A stretch of 7,169 nucleotides of DNA from Xanthobacteraceae bacterium (lineage in GTDB: Bacteria > Pseudomonadota > Alphaproteobacteria > Rhizobiales > Xanthobacteraceae), in the NCBI GenBank assembly GCA_030037105.1, contig JASHRY010000336.1:1-7169 (forward strand), in the 5' to 3' direction. The translations under genes were made by a program, and so were the position numbers. Of the stretch, positions 1 to 5,670 are shown piece after piece. The first letter of the stretch is position 1. Every line of letters begins with the position of its first letter. The notes beneath the pieces were generated by a model that did no database searches, was not told where the DNA came from, and saw only the letters and a list, made by a program, of their open reading frames with translations.

Positions 1-52
1 CGGCGAGCGCGAGCGCCGCCGCCATCTTTATCCCGGCGCGGCGGCGCCGCAC
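1..52 (-). CDS. N-terminus of an unidentified, probably exported protein (partial)
   Basis: Only the first codons of this minus-strand gene lie in the window; the rest runs off the left edge. From a GTG at 52 the frame reads M-R-R-R-R-A-G-I-K-M-A-A-A-L-A-L-A: a basic n-region followed by an Ala/Leu hydrophobic stretch, as at the start of a Sec signal peptide or membrane anchor. An internal ATG at 25 is an alternative start, with GGGA five bases upstream as a possible ribosome site; the GTG has no obvious one. It follows the thiE-like gene in the same direction after about 230 bases that contain a palindrome, so it may be transcribed separately. No function can be assigned from so few residues, and the call could be wrong because any short GC-rich frame tends to be open. 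Confidence 0.45.
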   Translation of the reverse strand, partial: MRRRRAGIKMAAALALA

Positions 53-93
53 ATTGAGAGCACGTTCCGCTTGGATCGAAATCGAATCAGCGC

Positions 94-177
94 CGTCATT
101 GCGAGGAGCCTCAAAGGGGCGACGAAGCAATCCGGATTTCGTCCGTCCTGGATTGCTTTGCTTCGGTGGCAATGACG
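94..177. repeat. Imperfect palindromic element, REP/MITE-like
   Basis: The ends CGTCATTGC (94-102) and GCAATGACG (169-177) are perfect inverted repeats. An inner pair, GCAATCC (127-133) and GGATTGC (150-156), is also perfect and extends with one mismatch to CGAAGCAATCC against GGATTGCTTTG. The arms enclose a 16-base loop (134-149), and the left arm holds about 11 extra bases (around 106-121). An RNA from either strand could fold into a long interrupted hairpin. From general knowledge, palindromes with GTCATTGCGAGGAGC and GAAGCAATCC arms occur in many copies between genes in Bradyrhizobium and relatives; copy number here cannot be judged from one window. It lies downstream of thiE, where it could also help end or protect the operon transcript. 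Confidence 0.75.
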
Positions 178-212
178 CCGGGTTGCTCAGATTCCGCTCC
201 AGAATGGTCTTT

Positions 213-229
213 TCCCTCGTAAGGAGGGA
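213..229. repeat. Short inverted repeat downstream of thiE
   Basis: TCCCTC (213-218) and GAGGGA (224-229) form a perfect 6-bp stem around a 5-base loop, about 55 bases beyond the thiE-like stop codon. It could be a weak stem at the end of the operon. In the minus (transcript) direction the stem is followed by A-rich sequence rather than a T run, so it does not qualify as a standard intrinsic terminator. Confidence 0.35.
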
Positions 230-281
230 GGGGGCCGGCGAAGTTGGCCGCTCGCGGTGAGTCCACTTCATCGGCATCGCT

Positions 282-914
282 CTAAGCAGGTTCGGCGAGG
301 CGGCCGGCGGCGGCCGCGACCGCCGCGGCGGAGTCTTGTGCGTGCGTCCATATCCAATCACCGAGCGCGACGAAATCGGCGCCCGCTTGCGCGAGCGGAA
401 AGACCTCGTCGAGGCTTGCGGCATAGCCGATGCAGGGCGGGTTGAAGACTTCCGCCCACCACGACAGCCGCTCCTGCACGTCCTCGACGGGCGGGCGGCC
501 GCCGCGGTGATCGGGTTCACCGAACATCACGTAATCGGCGCCAGCTTCGCCCGCGAGCATGGCATCATGACGGCTGCGCAAGCCCCCGGCACCGGCGATG
601 CGGTCGGGCTTGAGCGTGCCGAGCGCCGCATTGAGCGCCGCGACGCCGGTGAGGTGGGCGCCGTCGGCGCCGGCGCGGGCCACGACCTCGGGTTGGCCGT
701 CGAGGAGGAGTGCGACGCCGCGGCGCTGAACAATGGCGGCGATCGCTTTGGCGCGGTTGATCAGGGTACGCTCGTCGCTTGGCGTGAGGTGAAGGAGAAC
801 GGCGGCGACATCGGCGGCATCAAGCGTCGCGCCGATCGCGCGCGCAAACGCCGACGTATCGTTAAGCCGCTGGGTGACAAGGTAAAGCCGCGGGCGCCGG
901 CGTTGCGGTTTCAT
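282..914 (-). CDS. thiE: Divergent thiamine-phosphate-synthase (ThiE/TenI)-like TIM-barrel protein
   Basis: The 210-residue product has the length and landmarks of the ThiE/TenI family. ThiE joins hydroxymethylpyrimidine diphosphate to thiazole phosphate to give thiamine phosphate in the cytosol. Landmarks are strand-one LYLVT (10-14), GADGAHL (82-88), a glycine-rich turn at 108-111, GADYVMFG (125-132), CIGYA (161-165) and GADFVALGD (178-186). Canonical catalytic features look absent or altered. There is no QxRxK motif, the Asn-Asp pair is Leu-Asp (71-72), GQxD after HL is TGVA, the usual G-S-x-H is RSRH (113-116), and the T-K after FGPVF is replaced by a GGRPP segment (138-142). The ATG at 914 is preferred over an upstream TTG (971) because it places LYLVT at the normal distance and has AAGGGGAAGGGAAA just upstream. 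It is the last gene of the gap-pgk-fba run, 61 bases after fba. Fold assignment is good; true ThiE activity is doubtful and the gene symbol is positional. Confidence 0.8.
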   Translation of the reverse strand: MKPQRRRPRLYLVTQRLNDTSAFARAIGATLDAADVAAVLLHLTPSDERTLINRAKAIAAIVQRRGVALLLDGQPEVVARAGADGAHLTGVAALNAALGTLKPDRIAGAGGLRSRHDAMLAGEAGADYVMFGEPDHRGGRPPVEDVQERLSWWAEVFNPPCIGYAASLDEVFPLAQAGADFVALGDWIWTHAQDSAAAVAAAAGRLAEPA

Positions 915-920
915 TGCCGT

Positions 921-950
921 TTCCCTTCCCCTTGCGGGGAGGGAAGGGGA
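921..950. repeat. C/G-rich inverted repeat in the fba-thiE gap, covering the thiE ribosome-binding site
   Basis: CCCTTCCCC (about 923-931) faces GGGGAGGGAAGGGG (936-949) across the loop TTGC (932-935), giving a strong stem with one bulge. It fills the gap between the fba stop and the thiE start. In the minus-strand transcript its 3' arm is the purine-rich AAGGGGAAGGGAAA that would serve as thiE's Shine-Dalgarno region, so folding could hide that site. No T run follows, so it is not a normal terminator. Similar C-rich/TTGC/G-rich palindromes are frequent intergenic repeats in this order (general knowledge). Confidence 0.6.
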
Positions 951-975
951 ACGCTGCGCCAATCGCGACAACGCG

Positions 976-2007
976 TCACGCCGCCTTCCGCTCGAGATCG
1001 GCCTGCCACTGGCCGAGCGCGGCGAGGCCGTTCATCTTCGCGCGATGGGCGAAGGCGCGCTGCGCCGCCGCCACATTCTCCGGCTTGCCCGACCACGCCT
1101 TCTGCGGCGCCGCCTGCAAAGCGCGGCCGTAGGAAAAGGTCACGCGCCAGGGCAGCGCACCGGATTTGTTGATGGCGTCGAGGTGCGCGGTCGCTTCCTC
1201 GTCGGACTGCCCGCCGGAGAGAAAGGCGACCCCGGGAACGGCCGCGGGCACGCAAGCCTTCAGGAGGCGCACGGTCTTTTCCGCCACCTCCTCGACCGAC
1301 GCGCGCTTCGGCGATTTTTTCCCCGGCACCGCCATGTTCGGCTTGAGCACCGTGCCTTCAAGCGCGACGCGGGCGTAGAACAGCTCCTGAAAGGTCTCCT
1401 TGAGCACCCATGTGGTGACCTCGACGCAGCGGTCGATGTCGTGATCGCCGTCCATCAGCACCTCGGGTTCGACGATCGGCACGATACTTTCGTCCTGGCA
1501 GAGCGCGGCATAACGTGCCAGCGCGTGCGCATTGGCCTTGACGCAGGCGTGGCTCGGCAGACCATGCCGTCGACCGACATCGATCACCGCGCGCCATTTG
1601 GCGAATTTGGCGCCGAACCCGCGATATTCCACGAGCCGCTCGCGCAAACCGTCCAGTCCCTCTGTGATCACTTCGTTCGGGCAGAACGGCAGCGGCTGCG
1701 TTCCCTTGTCGACCTTGATCCCGGGGGTTGCGCCCGCCTGTGCGATGAGCTTGACGAGCGGCGTGCCGTCCCTCGCGTTCTGCCGGATGGTCTCGTCATA
1801 GAGAATGACGCCGGAAATATATTTCGCCATCGCCTCGGTCGAGCGGAACAGCATCTCGCGGTAGTCGCGCCGCGTGTCGGCCGTCGATTCCACGCCGATC
1901 GCGTCGAAACGTTTCTTGATCGTGCCGGTTGATTCATCGGCCGCCAGGATGCCGCGGCCGGGAGCAACCATCGCCGCCGCGACCTTGTGCAATTCGGTGA
2001 GGTTCAT
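976..2007 (-). CDS. fba: Fructose-bisphosphate aldolase, class I
   Basis: This cytosolic enzyme reversibly splits fructose-1,6-bisphosphate into dihydroxyacetone phosphate and glyceraldehyde-3-phosphate using a lysine Schiff base. The 343-residue protein is full length for the animal/plant-type class I family. Visible motifs are GILAADESTG (19-28, with the active-site Asp24), FAKWR (135-139, Lys137 matching rabbit Lys146), PIVEPE (177-182, Glu180 matching Glu187), EGTVLKPNM (217-225, Schiff-base Lys222) and SGGQSDEEAT (phosphate-binding region). The ATG at 2007 has a strong site, GAGGAGGG, just upstream. It begins 39 bases after pgk and is followed by the thiE-like gene. Using a metal-independent class I aldolase rather than the zinc class II enzyme is common in Hyphomicrobiales. 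No catalytic residue seems missing. Naming varies (fba, fbaB, fda). Confidence 0.97.
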   Translation of the reverse strand: MNLTELHKVAAAMVAPGRGILAADESTGTIKKRFDAIGVESTADTRRDYREMLFRSTEAMAKYISGVILYDETIRQNARDGTPLVKLIAQAGATPGIKVDKGTQPLPFCPNEVITEGLDGLRERLVEYRGFGAKFAKWRAVIDVGRRHGLPSHACVKANAHALARYAALCQDESIVPIVEPEVLMDGDHDIDRCVEVTTWVLKETFQELFYARVALEGTVLKPNMAVPGKKSPKRASVEEVAEKTVRLLKACVPAAVPGVAFLSGGQSDEEATAHLDAINKSGALPWRVTFSYGRALQAAPQKAWSGKPENVAAAQRAFAHRAKMNGLAALGQWQADLERKAA

Positions 2008-2046
2008 CGCGCCCTCCTCGATTTGGCGCTGTTTGGATATTATGAC

Positions 2047-3264
2047 TCATCCGCGCGGGGAAGCGGGAGTGGGGGGTACCTTCAACACTTCGACGCCGGG
2101 CAGGGTCTTGCCTTCGAGCCATTCCAGGAAGGCGCCGCCCGCGGTCGAGGCATAAGTGAAGCGGGCGGTCACCCCGGCCGCATTGAGCGCCGCCACGGTG
2201 TCGCCGCCGCCGGCGATGCTGACAAGCTTTCCGGCGCCGGTAAGTTCCGCCGCCGCCTCGGCCACCTCGATCGTGCCGTTGTCGAAGGGTTCGTATTCGA
2301 AGGCGCCGAACGGACCGTTCCACACCAGCGTCTTGCTGCGGGCGAGAACCGAGACGACCTGGGCGATGGTCCGCGGGCCGATATCGAGGATTATGTCGGC
2401 GGTGCCAATCTCGTCCACCGGGGCGACGCGCGCGGGCGCGTGCGCGGCGAGCTTGCGCGCCACGACGGCATCGACCGGCAGCACGATTTCGCGGCCGGTG
2501 GCCTTGGCCTTGGCGAGGATGGCGCGCGCGACCGGCATGAGATCGGCTTCGTAGAGCGACTTGCCGACGGCTTTGCCCTGCGCGCAGAGGAACGTATTGG
2601 CCATGCCGCCGCCGATGATCAGCGTCTCGACTTTGGCCAGGAGGTTGCCGAGAACATCGAGCTTGGTCGAGATCTTGGCGCCGCCGACGATCGCCGTGAG
2701 CGGCCGCTGCGGCGCGTGCAGCGCCTTGTCCAGCGCTTCAAGCTCCGCCTGCATGGAGCGCCCGGCATAGGCCGGCAGCTTGTGGCCCAACCCTTCGGTC
2801 GAAGCGTTCGAGCGGTGCGCGACCGAAAATGCGTCATTGACGTAGATGTCGCCGAGCCGGGCGAGCGCGGCAACGAAATCCGCATCGTTCGTCACCTCGC
2901 CGGGATGGAAGCGCGTGTTCTCCAGGCAGAGGATGTCGCCCGGCTTCATGGCGGCGACCGCCTGTTCCGCGACCGCGCCGATGCAGTCGGCGGCGAAGGT
3001 GATCGGCCGGCCGACGATGCGCGCCGCCGCCGCGGCCACCGGTTTCAGCGATTGCTCGGCGTTGCGAGCTGTCGGCCGGCCGAAATGCGACAGCAAGATG
3101 ACTTTGCCGCCCTTGTCGGCGATCTCGCGGATCGTCGGCGCCGTGCTCTCGATGCGTGTTGCGTCGGCGATCCTGCCATGCTCGGTCGGCACGTTGAGGT
3201 CGACGCGTACGAGCACGCGCTTGCCCTTAACGTCGGCCTGGTCGAGGGTGCGGAACGACTTCAT
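2047..3264 (-). CDS. pgk: Phosphoglycerate kinase
   Basis: This cytosolic monomeric kinase reversibly transfers phosphate between 1,3-bisphosphoglycerate and ADP, giving 3-phosphoglycerate and ATP. The 405-residue product has the normal two-domain length. The N-terminal substrate domain shows RVDLNVP (20-26), SHFGRP (59-64), ENTRFHPGE (115-123) and NDAFSVAHR (143-151); the usual form is NDAFGTAHR, a mild variation. The C-terminal nucleotide domain shows GGAKISTK (194-201), GGGMANTFL (218-226), NGPFGAFE (316-323) and GGGDT (352-356). The protein ends in a Pro-rich tail (PPTPASPRG) beyond the usual C-terminal helix. It is the middle gene of gap-pgk-fba with 39-base gaps on each side. The ATG at 3264 is the only start that keeps the conserved N-terminus, yet no clear Shine-Dalgarno sequence precedes it (CGCCCATTAA), unlike gap and fba. 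Confidence 0.97.
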   Translation of the reverse strand: MKSFRTLDQADVKGKRVLVRVDLNVPTEHGRIADATRIESTAPTIREIADKGGKVILLSHFGRPTARNAEQSLKPVAAAAARIVGRPITFAADCIGAVAEQAVAAMKPGDILCLENTRFHPGEVTNDADFVAALARLGDIYVNDAFSVAHRSNASTEGLGHKLPAYAGRSMQAELEALDKALHAPQRPLTAIVGGAKISTKLDVLGNLLAKVETLIIGGGMANTFLCAQGKAVGKSLYEADLMPVARAILAKAKATGREIVLPVDAVVARKLAAHAPARVAPVDEIGTADIILDIGPRTIAQVVSVLARSKTLVWNGPFGAFEYEPFDNGTIEVAEAAAELTGAGKLVSIAGGGDTVAALNAAGVTARFTYASTAGGAFLEWLEGKTLPGVEVLKVPPTPASPRG

Positions 3265-3303
3265 TTAATGGGCGATGGCGAAAGCGGCGTGATGCGACGG
3301 CAG

Positions 3304-4311
3304 TCACAGGAGCTTGCCCATCGCCACCGCGGTGTCGACCATGCGATTGGAGAAGCCCCATTCGTTGTCATACCACGCCATCACCCGCACCAGAGTGCCG
3401 TCGATGACCTTGGTCTGGTCCATGTGGAAGACTGCGGAATGCGGATCGTGGTTGAAGTCGCTGGAGACGTTGGGGTCGTCGGTGTAGCTGAGAATCCCCT
3501 TGAGCCGCTGCTCGGCGGCGCGCTTGACCGCGGCGTTGATTTCCTCCTTCGAGGTCGCACGCTTGGCGACGAACTTGAAGTCGATCACCGAGACGTTCGG
3601 CGTCGGCACGCGGATCGAGACGCCGTCGAGCCGGCCGGCCAGCTCCGGCAGTACCAGGCCGACCGCCTTGGCCGCGCCGGTCGATGTCGGGATCATGTTG
3701 AGCGCCGCCGCGCGCGCCCGATAAAGGTCCTTGTGCACCTGATCGAGCGAAGGCTGGTCGTTGGTGTAGGCGTGCACAGTGGTCATGAATCCCTTGTCGA
3801 TGCCGACGGCATCGTTGAGTACCTTGACGACCGGCACGAGGCAATTGGTGGTGCACGAGGCGTTGGAGACGATCGTGTGCGTCCTGGTCAGCCTGTCGTG
3901 GTTGACGCCGTAGACGACCGTGAGATCGACGCCCTCGGCCGGCGCCGAAACGAGCACCCGCTTGGCGCCGGCTTTGAGATGCGCCGCCGCCTTCTCCTTC
4001 GACGTGAAAATGCCGGTGCATTCGAGCGCGATATCGATGCCAAGCTCCTTCCAAGGCAAGTGCGCCGGATCTTTGATCGCGGTGACTTTGACGGCGCCGT
4101 TGCCGCAGCGGATAGTGTCGCCCTCGACCCTCACCGCGCCCGGGAAGCGGCCGTGCACCGAATCGTAGCGCAAGAGGTGCGCGTTCATTTCGACCGGAGC
4201 CAGATCGTTGACGGCAATGACGTCGATATCCTTGCGCCCCGCTTCGACGGCCGCGCGCAATACATTGCGGCCGATGCGGCCGAACCCGTTGATGGCAACG
4301 CGAACCGCCAT
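3304..4311 (-). CDS. gap: Type I glyceraldehyde-3-phosphate dehydrogenase
   Basis: This cytosolic enzyme, usually a tetramer, oxidises and phosphorylates glyceraldehyde-3-phosphate to 1,3-bisphosphoglycerate with NAD(P), reversibly. The 335-residue product is full length. It has the Rossmann start [12 protein letters not shown] (5-16), an Asn-Asp pair after the second strand (34-35) that favours NAD binding, the catalytic SNASCTTNC (149-157) with Cys153, His180 in [21 protein letters not shown] (208-218) and [12 protein letters not shown] (313-324). The ATG at 4311 was chosen because it gives the family-typical [11 protein letters not shown] start and has GGGAG about six bases upstream; an upstream in-frame start (4374) would add 21 unconserved residues. 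It is the first gene of the cluster, so the operon promoter should lie in 4312-4640. The transketolase gene often found before gap in related genomes is not present here. Confidence 0.97.
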   Translation of the reverse strand: MAVRVAINGFGRIGRNVLRAAVEAGRKDIDVIAVNDLAPVEMNAHLLRYDSVHGRFPGAVRVEGDTIRCGNGAVKVTAIKDPAHLPWKELGIDIALECTGIFTSKEKAAAHLKAGAKRVLVSAPAEGVDLTVVYGVNHDRLTRTHTIVSNASCTTNCLVPVVKVLNDAVGIDKGFMTTVHAYTNDQPSLDQVHKDLYRARAAALNMIPTSTGAAKAVGLVLPELAGRLDGVSIRVPTPNVSVIDFKFVAKRATSKEEINAAVKRAAEQRLKGILSYTDDPNVSSDFNHDPHSAVFHMDQTKVIDGTLVRVMAWYDNEWGFSNRMVDTAVAMGKLL

Positions 4312-4361
4312 GTGTCGCTCCCATTTAAGCCGGTTCATGCCCGCTATGCACCGAGGCACCC

Positions 4362-4378
4362 GGCTTTTTCGCAAAGCC
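4362..4378. promoter_or_regulatory. Inverted repeat in the gap leader
   Basis: GGCTTT (4362-4367) and AAAGCC (4373-4378) form a perfect 6-bp inverted repeat around five bases, about 50-65 bases upstream of the gap start. Its position fits an operator or a leader hairpin for the gap-pgk-fba operon. A loose minus-strand promoter match overlaps it (TTGCGA at 4374-4369 and GCATAG at 4349-4344), but its 19-base spacer is longer than ideal. Function is a guess from position only. Confidence 0.3.
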
Positions 4379-4642
4379 TATTTAACGGTATCGGGGGCCG
4401 GCACAAGCCCGGCGTTGCCCGCGGCGACGTCGGACCGCTCCGCTAGCGCGGCCGAAACCCGCGTCAGCGCCGTAGCGGCGACGTGGCGGCGGGCTTTGCG
4501 CCGCAACGATTCGTCCTCCCGTGCGTAACCGCCTGTCCGACGCCGAATGTCATGGCCCGCGTGGCAATGACTCCGACAAACAGCGTAGAACGCCTCTTGT
4601 ATTCTTTAAGTTCCGCATGCGCGACATCGATGAGCATGTCGG
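4379..4642. other. Intergenic stretch between the gap leader and the left remnant
   Basis: I see no convincing gene here. A 65-codon minus-strand frame (4661-4464) overlaps the left remnant but has no recognisable motif and no good ribosome site. A small imperfect palindrome, GTCATGGCC (4549-4557) against GGCAATGAC (4563-4571), shares the GTCATTGCC-type end with the 94-177 element and may be a decayed repeat relative. The promoter of the gap operon probably lies in or just left of this stretch, but no strong -35/-10 pair stands out. Confidence 0.5.
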
Positions 4643-4790
4643 AGCTGCAGGCCGGTCTCATGCATGCCGCCGCGAATGTGGTTACGATCGACCGGCCGCT
4701 TGAAAGGCAGAGCGTCGATATATTGCGCCACTGAAAAGGCGGTCTCAGCTTGAGAGCTTCGGCGACGCTGGCCTGCGCCCTGACGGCCCC
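4643..4790 (-). pseudogene. Left remnant: decayed C-terminal end of a TPR-type protein, frameshifted
   Basis: Read on the minus strand, 4737 down to 4645 encodes FSVAQYIDALPFK...DRNHI..GMHETGL. This matches the right remnant (5671-5877) at about 18 of 30 residues. Just upstream, AQASVAEALKLRP lies in another frame. Aligned with the right copy, one base is missing near 4739-4747, so the frame is broken. The stop codon after GL(P) present in the right copy is also lost here. The sequence pattern (alpha-helical Ala-rich repeat, then L-x-L-x-P-x-F-S-x-A, a LPF/Y-K motif and G-L-x-K-A-G-L-P at the end) resembles the C-terminus of adenylate/guanylate cyclase-TPR proteins common in Bradyrhizobium relatives; that family link is from memory. 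No start, cyclase domain or upstream part is visible. Confidence 0.6.
4647..4790. repeat. Imperfect direct repeat, left copy (flanks osmC)
   Basis: About 145 bases align with 5679-5823 in the same orientation. They run gap-free at an offset of 1032 until about 4738, then at 1033 after a one-base indel. The longest identical run I see is GCTTGAAAGGCAGAG (4698-4712 against 5730-5744). GCAGGCCGG (4647-4655 against 5679-5687) and GGCGACGC plus GGCCTGCGCC further right are also shared. Differences fall mostly at third codon positions of the minus-strand frame, as expected for once-coding paralogues rather than a recent duplication. Confidence 0.75.
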
Positions 4791-4905
4791 GCTGTCGGTC
4801 GCGGATCGCAGTGCCCGGCATCATCTGGATTTGCCGCAATTGGCAGTATAATTTTTTCGCGGCGCGTTCCGGTGGAAGCAGATTTTTCCTCAAGAAATTT
4901 AGAAG

Positions 4906-4934
4906 TTGACGACCGGGATGTTCCTCCTAATAAG
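4906..4934 (+). promoter_or_regulatory. Candidate sigma70-type promoter for the OsmC-family gene
   Basis: TTGACG (4906-4911) is followed after 17 bases by AATAAG (4929-4934), matching the TTGACA/TATAAT consensus at 5 of 6 and 4 of 6 positions. Transcription would begin near 4941, leaving a leader of roughly 60 bases. A perfect TATAAT also occurs at 4847-4852 beside an inverted TGCC-N6-GGCA (4832-4845), but no fitting -35 box lies 16-18 bases before it. Prediction only. Confidence 0.4.
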
Positions 4935-4988
4935 CCATCCTGGGCGCGAAACATCCGCTCAACAGCATGAGTGAGGCAACCCGAGTAC

Positions 4989-4993
4989 GGAGG
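4989..4993 (+). promoter_or_regulatory. Ribosome binding site of the OsmC-family gene
   Basis: GGAGG stands five bases before the ATG at 4999, a near-ideal Shine-Dalgarno sequence. It fixes the start of the OsmC-family protein at this codon. Confidence 0.85.
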
Positions 4994-4998
4994 TATCC

Positions 4999-5559
4999 AT
5001 GGCTAATGCCATCAACCCCGCCAAGAATGGCGTGAACGTCGAAGCCTTGATCGCCGCCCGCGAGGCGTTGGCCAAGGCTCCCGAGGCCGCGCAGTTCAAG
5101 TGGCGCGCCGCCTGTGAATGGAAGGACGGCACGCACAGCCATTCCACGGTCGAAGGCTATTATGGCCTGGGCCAGGAACATCGGCACAAGAAAACCTTCA
5201 CTTTCGACGCCGACCACCCCGAGGTGTTCGCTTCCGAGGATAAGGGCGCCACGCCCGTCGAATATGTCCTGGTCGGGCTGGCCAGTTGCCTGACCGCGGG
5301 CATCGCTGCGGTGGCGCAGTACCGCAATATTCAACTGCGTTCGGTCACGGCGATCATCGAAGGCGACATGGACATCCAGGGCATCCTCGGCGTGGACAGC
5401 GACATCCGCAACGGCTTCGGCGGCATCAAGGTCACCTACAAGATCGACGCCGACGCAACGCGCGAGGACATCGAGGCTCTCGTCGCACAATCGCAGAAGC
5501 GGTCGGCGGTGTACGACATCGTGACCAATCCGACGAACGTCACCGTTGTCGTGAACTGA
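4999..5559 (+). CDS. OsmC/Ohr-family protein (OsmC-like)
   Basis: The 186-residue product belongs to the OsmC/Ohr superfamily of small cytosolic dimeric proteins. Classical members reduce organic hydroperoxides with a pair of cysteines. Residues about 45-95 form the N-terminal half with TFTFDADHPEVF (66-77) and the family signature TPVEYVLVGLASCLTAG (85-101), containing the conserved Glu88 and first Cys (Cys97). The C-terminal half holds the long helix and strand ending in KRSAVYDIVTNPTNVTV (167-183). The second redox Cys of OsmC/Ohr is expected near Ser169-Ala170 and is absent; the only other Cys is Cys39, outside the usual motif. A 35-residue N-terminal extension makes it longer than typical Ohr (about 140). 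Strong RBS, single gene, opposite in direction to its surroundings and bracketed by two related gene remnants. Family is sure; peroxidase activity is uncertain, and the exact substrate is unknown. Confidence 0.93.
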   Translation: MANAINPAKNGVNVEALIAAREALAKAPEAAQFKWRAACEWKDGTHSHSTVEGYYGLGQEHRHKKTFTFDADHPEVFASEDKGATPVEYVLVGLASCLTAGIAAVAQYRNIQLRSVTAIIEGDMDIQGILGVDSDIRNGFGGIKVTYKIDADATREDIEALVAQSQKRSAVYDIVTNPTNVTVVVN

Positions 5560-5607
5560 GCCGGCGCCTCGGGGCCGCCGACGCGGCATCCCTGCACCGC
5601 GGGTGAC

Positions 5608-5640
5608 GCCGGCAAATGGCGCCGGCCGCCGGTGTTATTT
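5608..5640 (+). terminator. Possible terminator after the OsmC-family gene
   Basis: About 50 bases beyond the stop codon, GCCGGC (5608-5613) pairs with GCCGGC (5621-5626) around a 7-base loop. The sequence then passes through CGCCGG to TGTTATTTCG. GC-rich stems abound here (GCCGGCGCC at 5560-5568 could also pair with GGCGCCGGC at 5618-5626), and the T run is short and broken. It is a plausible but weak intrinsic terminator. Confidence 0.3.
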
Positions 5641-5670
5641 CGTTGCGCGTGTGCAACAACGGCGAGCCCG

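Noticed and set aside
915..971. N-terminal extension of the ThiE-like protein from a TTG at 971
   Set aside because: The extra 19 residues are unconserved in look and partly encoded by the hairpin repeat; the ATG at 914 has a better ribosome site and gives the normal spacing to LYLVT.
336..1172. A 278-codon plus-strand frame across thiE and the end of fba
   Set aside because: It is antisense to two genes and spans their gap; the product is low-complexity and Arg/Ala-rich, as expected from a shadow frame.
1045..1932. A 295-codon plus-strand frame opposite the aldolase gene
   Set aside because: It is a shadow of fba, which has all class I aldolase motifs; the antisense product has no family features.
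4312..4374. N-terminal extension of GAPDH by 21 residues
   Set aside because: GAPDH normally begins directly with the [16 protein letters not shown] segment, and GGGAG precedes the internal ATG at 4311.
1987..4446. An 819-codon open frame on the plus strand opposite pgk and gap
   Set aside because: It is antisense to two well-supported enzymes in a GC-rich region where opposite frames stay open. The product is Arg/His/Asp-rich with no recognisable domain, and no ribosome site was seen.
4832..4852. TATAAT with an adjacent TGCC-N6-GGCA inverted repeat as the osmC promoter/operator
   Set aside because: No -35 box fits at 16-18 bases upstream, and the inverted repeat has only four-base arms, well within chance; the 4906-4934 pair is a better promoter candidate.
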